A stretch of 6,205 bases of DNA from Nitrospirota bacterium (GTDB lineage: Bacteria; Nitrospirota; Nitrospiria; Nitrospirales; UBA8639), in assembly GCA_020348185.1 (NCBI GenBank), contig CP070743.1:1606401-1612605 (forward strand), given 5' to 3'. A program made the position numbers and the translations under genes. Every line of letters begins with the position of its first letter. The stretch's first letter is position 1. The notes below the pieces were generated by a model that searched no databases, was not told the origin of the DNA, and worked only from the letters and a program-made list of their open reading frames with translations. Shown piece by piece: positions 1 to 5,036 of the stretch.

Positions 1-82
1 GTCTAAGAGTCGAAAAGGTCTAAGAGTCAAAAGATCGAAGAGTCAAAAGGTCGAATAATCAAAAGGTCAAACACTCTAAACG
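1..82. repeat. Tandem array of degenerate 8-bp GTCNAANR units (distal arm, locus A)
   Basis: About ten consecutive units of 8 bp (one of 9) can be read without a gap. They pair into 16-17 bp higher-order units at 1-17, 18-33, 34-49 and 50-65, with a decayed copy at 66-82. Typical units are GTCTAAGA, GTCAAAAG and GTCGAATA. The array starts at the window edge, so it may continue to the left. It lies beyond the stop codon of the TPR gene and faces an inverted set of the same units at 120-161. No reading frame of note crosses it. The function is unknown; slippage-prone intergenic repeat DNA or the distal half of a large hairpin are the readings I favour. Confidence 0.85.
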
Positions 83-119
83 GCCCAGCCATTTTCGAAT
101 AAACTAGAATACACTTTTC

Positions 120-161
120 TTATGACCTCTTTGACTTTTTGGACTTTTCAACTTTTAGACC
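120..161. repeat. Inverted array of TTNGAC units (gene-proximal arm, locus A)
   Basis: Five units of 7-9 bp (TTATGAC, CTCTTTGAC, TTTTTGGAC, TTTTCAAC, TTTTAGAC) run up to 11 bp from the TPR stop codon. They are the reverse complement type of the array at 1-82. GGTCTAAGAGT at 17-27 can pair with 151-161 at 10 of 11 positions, and 60-71 can pair with 130-141 at 11 of 12. The unpaired centre (83-119) is 37 bp. A transcript leaving the TPR gene would therefore carry GUC-type units first and their complements later, which could fold into a long interrupted stem that protects or defines the 3' end. That role is inference. Confidence 0.75.
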
Positions 162-171
162 AGAAAGCTTT

Positions 172-1998
172 CTACTTGGTAGGTTTTTGACTAACTTTTG
201 GGAGGTCCGGTTGACCGGTATCCTTTTGGGCAGGCTCCCCAAACCCTTGCTCACGGAACCGCTTAATCAGCCCTTCATTCGAGGAATCGAGTTTAATCGA
301 ACGAGACCAGGCATCTTTCGCTTTCTCTCGCTCTTCCAATTTCAAATAAATCTCACCCAGGTGTTCAAAAATGACCGGATCGTCAGGGACAAGGGTGAGG
401 GCACGCTGAATGGTCTCGAGCGCTTCTTCGAGACGCCCCATTTTAAAGAGCGCCCAGCCTAAGCTGTCCACATAATACCCGTTCTCGGGCCTCAATTGGA
501 CAGCTCGTTGAGTTAAGTCAAGGGCTTGTTCGATACGAACACCTCGATCCGCGTAACTATATCCCAGATAATTGAGCGCATCGGCATGCTGGGGGTCCAG
601 ACTCAACGTTTGTTCCATTTCCCGCACAAAATCATCAAATCGATTCAACTTGTCATACGCGGTCCCGAGATTAAAATGGAAATCGGGGTTCATCGGGTCC
701 TGTTGAATGCCCGCTTCAAATTGAGTCGCGGCTAGTTGATATTGCTGGGTCTGCATGTAGGTCAACCCTAACAGCAAATATGGCTCGGCCCGTTGGGGGT
801 TGAGATTGATGGCTTGCTCTAAATAATAGATCGCGTCGTCATAATTCTTGAGTCGGTAAGATAAAAATCCCAGATGAAGTGTACTATCAAAAAAGGTCGG
901 ATCGATCTCTAAATTCTTTTTGTAGGCTTGAATGGCCCGGTCATGATCCTTCATTTCCTCATAAACCAGACCCAAAAAGTCACGGACTCGGAGCTCGTCT
1001 GGGCGGGTTTCGAGAATATGATTCAGATCCTCTGCGGCCTGTTGGTAATTGCCCATTTCCCCTAATATGAAGGCCTTTCGAACTTGGGCACTGAGGTCAT
1101 CCGGATTATCCTCCAAAATGAGCTCAAGCTCATCAAGAGCCTTGTCATAGGATTTGTCGCGGATATGAAGACGAACCAGTTGCAAACGAAATTCTTTGTG
1201 ATGCGGATTGACTGATTGAAGAAACTCTTCATACAACCCTATGGCTTTGGCGGGTTCTCCGTTTTCCTCGTAAAGACCCGCGAGACCCCGATAGGCACGC
1301 TCAAAATCGGGTTTTTGCTCAATGGCTTTGAGAAAATGCCTTTCGGCTTCAGCATTTCGCTTGCGTTCTTTTGCTATCTGAGCCAGGTAGTAATGCGATT
1401 GAGGTAAATAGGGGACTTGTTTCAAGGCCGTTTCAAAAACCTGTTCGGCCTCGTCAAGTCGTTTCAGGCTCAATAAGAGCACCCCTTTGCCAATGTAAGC
1501 CTCAACGTTGTCGGGTTCTCGCTGTAGGGCCTCATCAAATAGAGTCAGCGCGCGATCTGAGTGGCCCGTTCCCGCATAGATTTTCGCCAACCGGATCAGG
1601 TCCTGACTATTGGTCAGTTGGTCGATCGAAATCTGGTCGGCCACATCCACGGCGGCAGACAGCTCTCCATTGGCGAAGTGAATTCGGGCGATCCTGATTT
1701 TTAGATAAGCTGAATCCTCATCGTATTGGAGGCTCCGACGATACTCCTCAAGGGCAAGAGAAGAATCTTGGTCAATTTCGGCCAAGTAACCACGAAGAAA
1801 ATGGTAATAGGCTTGAGGATGCGTAACCGGGGTAACGGTGATTTGAGGATGCTCTGACTGGGATGGCACCTGGGGGGCTGTTCCACAGGAAATAATCATC
1901 ATGGGAACCACCAAGATGATGACAGCCAAGCGCCCCCAACAGGGGGTCATAAAGGAAGAATGAGGGACATCAGGATTTATCAAGTTCAGCCAAGCCAT
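172..1998 (-). CDS. Large tetratricopeptide-repeat lipoprotein
   Basis: A 608-residue protein with an N-terminal export signal followed by about 15 contiguous TPR units of 34-35 residues, from residue 62 to 574, and a short hydrophilic tail. The signal is a hydrophobic run (LAVIILVVPMM) ending in a lipobox, I-I-S-C, with the acylated cysteine at residue 38, so the mature protein should be a lipid-anchored periplasmic or outer-membrane scaffold. Each TPR unit shows the expected pattern (small residue at 8, G/Y near 11, A at 20, P near 32). Such proteins act as protein-protein docking platforms; partner and pathway cannot be told from sequence. The start is uncertain: Met17 (codon 1948-1950) would give a more usual 22-residue lipoprotein signal, while the first ATG makes it 38 residues with an uncharged extension. 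Neither start has a clear Shine-Dalgarno. The gene lies 82 bp after dnaB on the same strand. The stop codon overlaps a perfect 12-bp palindrome, AGAAAGCTTTCT (162-173). Confidence 0.92.
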   Translation of the reverse strand: MAWLNLINPDVPHSSFMTPCWGRLAVIILVVPMMIISCGTAPQVPSQSEHPQITVTPVTHPQAYYHFLRGYLAEIDQDSSLALEEYRRSLQYDEDSAYLKIRIARIHFANGELSAAVDVADQISIDQLTNSQDLIRLAKIYAGTGHSDRALTLFDEALQREPDNVEAYIGKGVLLLSLKRLDEAEQVFETALKQVPYLPQSHYYLAQIAKERKRNAEAERHFLKAIEQKPDFERAYRGLAGLYEENGEPAKAIGLYEEFLQSVNPHHKEFRLQLVRLHIRDKSYDKALDELELILEDNPDDLSAQVRKAFILGEMGNYQQAAEDLNHILETRPDELRVRDFLGLVYEEMKDHDRAIQAYKKNLEIDPTFFDSTLHLGFLSYRLKNYDDAIYYLEQAINLNPQRAEPYLLLGLTYMQTQQYQLAATQFEAGIQQDPMNPDFHFNLGTAYDKLNRFDDFVREMEQTLSLDPQHADALNYLGYSYADRGVRIEQALDLTQRAVQLRPENGYYVDSLGWALFKMGRLEEALETIQRALTLVPDDPVIFEHLGEIYLKLEEREKAKDAWSRSIKLDSSNEGLIKRFREQGFGEPAQKDTGQPDLPKVSQKPTK

Positions 1999-2015
1999 AA
2001 AATAGTCTTACGACA

Positions 2016-2050
2016 ATTATATCGGAAAATAATCTCTATGGGTTAGTATA
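2016..2050 (-). promoter_or_regulatory. Tandem -10-like hexamers upstream of the TPR gene
   Basis: Read on the minus strand, TATAAT (2016-2021) is a perfect sigma-70 -10 hexamer and TATACT (2045-2050) a near-perfect one. Both sit at the same place within copies of an 11-bp direct repeat. No convincing -35 lies 16-18 bp upstream of either; the hexamer 17 bp upstream of TATAAT (TAACCA) matches only three of six bases. Use of TATAAT with the first ATG would leave a leader of only about 11 nt, which slightly favours the internal Met17 start or the upstream hexamer. AT-rich DNA gives such matches by chance, so this is a candidate only. Confidence 0.35.
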
Positions 2051-2057
2051 TCGGAAA
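2018..2057. repeat. Direct repeat TATATCGGAAA, two copies 29 bp apart
   Basis: The 11-bp word TATATCGGAAA occurs perfectly at 2018-2028 and 2047-2057, in the 82-bp gap between dnaB and the TPR gene. On the minus strand it reads TTTCCGATATA. The 29-bp period is close to three helical turns, so two copies would face the same side of the DNA, as expected for paired regulator sites. A local duplication that copied a -10 element is an equally good explanation. Confidence 0.6.
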
Positions 2058-2080
2058 GAGACCACAATTGAGAATTATTT

Positions 2081-3430
2081 TCAAGCCGGATCAGGGGTTT
2101 CTGCAAGATTATTAAATTTCGCGTATCGCTCATGAAATTGCAGTCGTGGCTCCCCTATCGGGCCATTCCGGTGCTTACGAACGAGGATTTGAGCAATCCC
2201 CTTCTCTTCGGTTTCTGAGTCATAGACTTCTTCACGGTAGATAAACATGACGACATCGGCATCTTGCTCAATAGCCCCCGATTCCCGAAGATCAGCCAAC
2301 ACTGGCCTTTTATCATTTCGGTTCTCAACAGCTCGACTCAACTGTGACAGAGCCAGAACCGGAATTTCAAGTTCTTTGGCTAACGCCTTCAAGGCTCGGG
2401 AAATGTCGGATATTTCCTGCTGCCGGTTCTCCACATCTCGCCGTCCTTCCATTAATTGGAGATAGTCGATAATGATCAGATCGAGACCATGCTCTGCCTT
2501 GAGCCTGCGAGCTTTTCCCCGCATTTGTTGAACGGTCAGGTTTCCAGAGTCATCAATGAAGATCGGGGCTTCTTCCAATCTTCCGGCTGCGGAGGTTAAG
2601 GCTTTCCAGTCCTCACTGGATAAGTGCCCGGTCCGAAGATTGTGGGAATCGAGAAGTGCTTGGGAACTGAGCATTCGCAAAACCAATTGGGCTTTTGACA
2701 TTTCCAAGCTAAAAATCCCCACCTTGGCATGTGCATGGATCGCCGCATGTTCGGCTATTCCTAACGCAAGACTCGTCTTTCCCATACTGGGCCGACCTGC
2801 AATAATGACCAGATCAGACGGTTGTAAGCCTGCTGTGAGGTAATCCAGCTCCGTAAACCCAGTTGGAATTCCAGTTATGCGTTCCTTCCGGCTATATAAT
2901 CGATCGACAATTTCAACGCTTTCTTGAATAATTTGATTGACCGGGATGAACGACCGCCCCAGTTTGCCCTGGGCAAGTCGAAAGATTTCCCGTTCAGCGT
3001 ATTCCAAGAGATCATCCGTTTGGCCGGTTCCTTCATACCCTCTGGACACCACATCCGTGGCCGTTCGGATCAAGCCTCGGAGCAAGGCCTTATCGCGAAC
3101 AATTTTGGAGTGATAGCGGATATTGGCCGCACTGGGAACGATTTGAACCAGCTCGGCAATATAGGCGGAACCTCCGATCTGGTCCAGCTTACCATTGCTT
3201 CGTAAATATTCTGTCAAGGTGATTTGATCGACGGCTTCATTCCTTTCCGACAGATCCATCATGGCTTGATACAAGGTGCAGTGCCGGCCTTGATAAAAAT
3301 CCTCATCGGTGAGAATCTCCATGGCACGGTTTAACGAGGCGTTATCCAAGAGAATAGCTCCAAGGACGCATTGTTCAGCCTCAAGATTTTGCGGAAGGAG
3401 TCGAAGGTCCGTGATCTCAGAGATTGGCAT
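2081..3430 (-). CDS. dnaB: Replicative DNA helicase DnaB
   Basis: The hexameric 5'-3' helicase that unwinds DNA at the replication fork and recruits primase. The 449 residues match the usual family length and cover both domains. The N-terminal helical domain (about 12-115) has the typical LPQNLEAEQ-VLGAIL start. A linker follows, and then a RecA-like C-terminal domain from about 185. Visible motifs are Walker A GRPSMGKTS (212-220), the SLEM motif with the likely catalytic Glu243, Walker B IIIDYLQLM (319-327, Asp322), LSQLSR (361-366), DLRESGAIEQDAD (380-392) and the arginine-finger segment KHRNGPIG (419-426). There is no intein. The start codon lies inside the 3' end of hisZ; a weak AAAGG Shine-Dalgarno stands about 9 nt before the ATG. 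The 14-bp overlap implies co-transcription and probable translational coupling with hisZ. Confidence 0.98.
   Translation of the reverse strand: MPISEITDLRLLPQNLEAEQCVLGAILLDNASLNRAMEILTDEDFYQGRHCTLYQAMMDLSERNEAVDQITLTEYLRSNGKLDQIGGSAYIAELVQIVPSAANIRYHSKIVRDKALLRGLIRTATDVVSRGYEGTGQTDDLLEYAEREIFRLAQGKLGRSFIPVNQIIQESVEIVDRLYSRKERITGIPTGFTELDYLTAGLQPSDLVIIAGRPSMGKTSLALGIAEHAAIHAHAKVGIFSLEMSKAQLVLRMLSSQALLDSHNLRTGHLSSEDWKALTSAAGRLEEAPIFIDDSGNLTVQQMRGKARRLKAEHGLDLIIIDYLQLMEGRRDVENRQQEISDISRALKALAKELEIPVLALSQLSRAVENRNDKRPVLADLRESGAIEQDADVVMFIYREEVYDSETEEKGIAQILVRKHRNGPIGEPRLQFHERYAKFNNLAETPDPA
3417..3430 (-). other. 14-bp hisZ/dnaB coding overlap
   Basis: The last codons and TGA stop of hisZ share 14 bp with the first codons of dnaB in a different frame. 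Ribosomes ending hisZ would pass the dnaB start, so translation of the helicase may depend in part on translation of HisZ. Confidence 0.9.
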
Positions 3431-4742
3431 AAGATTGGGCCTTTATCATGGCGGGCAATTCTTGAATGGGTACTTGAGAAATCTTAGGCCGTGTTCGTTT
3501 TGAGGAATAATCGAGGAGTTGGACAACCTTATGTGACAGACCCGGTGCTCCCAAAAGAATGACGGTTGAGGTTGCCAGACTTTGACCCCGCTCACGGGCA
3601 TGCCGGATAAACTGACTGGGTTCACCCTGGATGGTTTCTTGAATAACATGGACGTCAAGTTTTCGTAACCGCTCCGCAAGCCGAAACGTTTGACTATACA
3701 GCTTTTGTGGGCCGACAAGGAGAATGGGCGGTTTTCCATCAGCGGTTTGAGGCTCGCGTTGGTCCAAAGCGGCAAAGACTCGGTCCATATCCAAGGCAAA
3801 CCCAGTGGAGGGGAGACTCCGACCAAACTTTCCAAGTAAATGATCATATCGCCCGCCTCCACCGAGTTCATAACCGAGCGTGGCGGTAAATACATCAAAC
3901 ACGACTCCGTCATAATAGTCGAACCCGCGAAACTCACCAAGATCGATGAGAATATGGTCCTTCACTCCCGTGAGTTCCAGGAGTTCATACACTTTGGCCA
4001 AACGTTCGAGTGGCTTCTTCAAGGAGGAGTCCCGTCCAGCGGCCTTTCTCCCCCATTGTAACACGTCGTCTTGGCCATACCGGCCCGCGGCTTCAAGGAT
4101 CACATGGGCCTTCTTCCGAGGCACACCTTCTTGAGACATCACTTGTTCCAGACGCGGAAGATCCTTGTGTGCTGCTGCAAATTCTGCTTCCTTTTGTGCC
4201 GCTTCCGACATGCCTGTTCGTTCCAAAAGCACTTTGTAAAATCCCACATGGCCAAGGGAAACCTTAAAATCCGGGAGGCCGATGTGCTTCAATGATTCGA
4301 TCAATAAGGTAATGATTTCTGCATCCAAGTGAGGATCATCGGCGCCAACGAGTTCGACTCCCACCTGGAAGATCTCTCGTTCTCTTCCAGCATGTTCAGG
4401 CTCGTACCGAAAGACGGTTGTTCGATAGGAAAGTCGCAGGGGCAATCCCATCCCTCCCATATCCATGGCCACGATCCTCGCGATTTGCGCCGTGACGTCT
4501 GGACGAAGAACCAGAATTCGCCCGGTTGTCCAATCAGCAAATTTATAACACTTTTCCAGAACTTCCGGAGCTAACCCAACGGAAAGGACATCGAGGTATT
4601 CGAAGGTAGGGAGGATGATTTCCCGATATCCCCAACAGGCCAGATGAGCAAGAAGTTGGTCTTCAAGCCTTCGCACCCTTCGGGCAGTATCGGGTAACAG
4701 AGTGGCCGTTCCAATGGGAATGAGCGAGCGTGCCGGTTTCAT
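3417..4742 (-). CDS. hisZ: ATP phosphoribosyltransferase regulatory subunit HisZ
   Basis: A class II histidyl-tRNA synthetase paralogue that lacks tRNA charging and instead binds short-form HisG, allowing the first step of histidine synthesis and mediating histidine feedback inhibition in the cytoplasm. The 441 residues begin with IPIGTATLLPDTARR and a motif 1 region (EIILPTFEYLD, 41-51). Motif 2 is FRYEPEHAGREREIFQVGVELVG (111-133). Next come the histidine-site segment GFDYYDGVVFDVF (273-285) and motif 3, GGGGRYDHLLGKFG, followed by STGFALDMDRV (294-322). The ending LDMDR, where a true HisRS has an E-R pair (GLERL type), is the main reason for calling HisZ. A C-terminal alpha/beta segment (about 338-430) makes it longer than minimal HisZ. 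Residue 278 is Asp in YYDG, where Thr is common. The first ATG directly follows an in-frame TGA, and the N-terminus aligns with the family; the Shine-Dalgarno is weak. A divergent HisRS is the alternative. Confidence 0.92.
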   Translation of the reverse strand: MKPARSLIPIGTATLLPDTARRVRRLEDQLLAHLACWGYREIILPTFEYLDVLSVGLAPEVLEKCYKFADWTTGRILVLRPDVTAQIARIVAMDMGGMGLPLRLSYRTTVFRYEPEHAGREREIFQVGVELVGADDPHLDAEIITLLIESLKHIGLPDFKVSLGHVGFYKVLLERTGMSEAAQKEAEFAAAHKDLPRLEQVMSQEGVPRKKAHVILEAAGRYGQDDVLQWGRKAAGRDSSLKKPLERLAKVYELLELTGVKDHILIDLGEFRGFDYYDGVVFDVFTATLGYELGGGGRYDHLLGKFGRSLPSTGFALDMDRVFAALDQREPQTADGKPPILLVGPQKLYSQTFRLAERLRKLDVHVIQETIQGEPSQFIRHARERGQSLATSTVILLGAPGLSHKVVQLLDYSSKRTRPKISQVPIQELPAMIKAQSYANL

Positions 4743-4865
4743 GGCTCAACAGGTCCGACGGTCGACTCGTCCTACCCCAAGGTAGCCTGAGAATAGAGTT
4801 TGGATGGGATCTCAGGAAGCAGGAAGGGCCGCATGAAGATAGGTTCTGGTCCCAAAGACTTATGG
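4743..4865 (-). other. hisZ 5' leader with small adjoining hairpins
   Basis: This stretch upstream of hisZ has no gene. It contains two abutting inverted repeats: CTACC/GGTAG (4772-4776 with 4781-4785, loop CCAA) and CCTGAGA/TCTCAGG (4786-4792 with 4810-4816, loop 17 nt). A third small palindrome, CGAC-G-GTCG, is at 4756-4764. There is no run of U after them on the minus strand and no recognised riboswitch, T-box or His-rich leader peptide. The only -10-like word is a weak TATTCT (4790-4795), with no -35. hisZ may be transcribed from here or from serA. Confidence 0.4.
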
Positions 4866-4917
4866 GTCGAATAGTCGAAGGGGTCGAAGCGGTGGAAGAG
4901 GTCGAATGGTAAAAGAG
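4866..4917. repeat. Array of GTCGAA units (distal arm, locus B)
   Basis: Six consecutive units of 8-9 bp: GTCGAATA, GTCGAAGGG, GTCGAAGCG, GTGGAAGAG, GTCGAATG and GTAAAAGAG. They lie in the serA-hisZ gap and are the inverse of the units at 4954-5030. The units at 4874-4888 are the exact reverse complement of 4989-5003 (15 of 15 bp). They are the same family as the array at 1-82, but richer in G. Confidence 0.85.
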
Positions 4918-5003
4918 GTGTTAAGATAATTTGTTTTGGCAGATTCTTAGAACGTTCGACCTATGAGATTTTTCGACTCATTGATCATTTCGACCCCTTC
5001 GAC
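4874..5003 (-). terminator. Long-range hairpin downstream of serA, possible 3' end structure
   Basis: The perfect 15-bp inverted repeat (4874-4888 with 4989-5003) could form the core of a stem in the serA mRNA, with flanking units able to pair in shifted registers. The intervening 100 nt and the absence of a U run after the stem on the minus strand mean it is not a standard intrinsic terminator. A 3'-stabilising or Rho-related role is possible. T7 at 5013-5019 would read as U only in a plus-strand transcript. Confidence 0.35.
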
Positions 5004-5030
5004 CCTTTCGACTTTTTTTACCCCTTCGAC
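4954..5030. repeat. Inverted array of TTCGAC units (gene-proximal arm, locus B)
   Basis: About nine units of 8-9 bp run from 4954 to 5030 and end 6 bp before the serA stop codon. Examples are TTTTTCGAC (4969-4977), ATTTCGAC (4987-4994), CCCTTCGAC (4995-5003), CCTTTCGAC (5004-5012), a decayed TTTTTTTAC (5013-5021) and CCCTTCGAC (5022-5030). Two units are decayed (around 4962-4968 and 4978-4986). The loop between the two arms (4918-4953) is 36 bp, almost the same as at locus A. Confidence 0.85.
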
Positions 5031-5036
5031 TCTAGT

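Noticed and set aside
1..82. CRISPR array
   Set aside because: The units are 8 bp, degenerate and contiguous with no unique spacers, and there are no cas genes.
1371..1697. 108-codon plus-strand frame antisense to the TPR gene
   Set aside because: It is an antisense shadow of the repeat-rich coding frame and has no recognisable protein features.
2025..2082. dnaB terminator from the 9-bp inverted repeat GAAAATAAT/ATTATTTTC
   Set aside because: The stem is almost all A-T, the loop is 40 nt and one arm overlaps the dnaB stop. It is too weak and likely a chance match in AT-rich DNA.
2081..3430. Intein in dnaB
   Set aside because: DnaB is a common intein host, but the Walker A and later motifs are uninterrupted and the length is normal.
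3446..3940. 164-codon open frame on the minus strand inside hisZ
   Set aside because: It lies in another frame of a clear hisZ, has low-complexity content without a recognisable domain, and is explained by the real gene.
4743..4865. T-box or histidine attenuator upstream of hisZ
   Set aside because: There is no T-box core sequence, no run of histidine codons in a short leader frame, and no terminator with a U tract.
4730..4912. 60-codon plus-strand frame across the hisZ start and the GTCGAA array
   Set aside because: Its C-terminal part is just the translated repeat (VEGVEAVEEVEW); there is no ribosome site or family resemblance.
4997..5019. Intrinsic terminator with a T7 tract
   Set aside because: The T run lies on the plus strand, where no gene is seen. 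On the coding strand it reads as A7, and the matching stem arm is 100 nt away.
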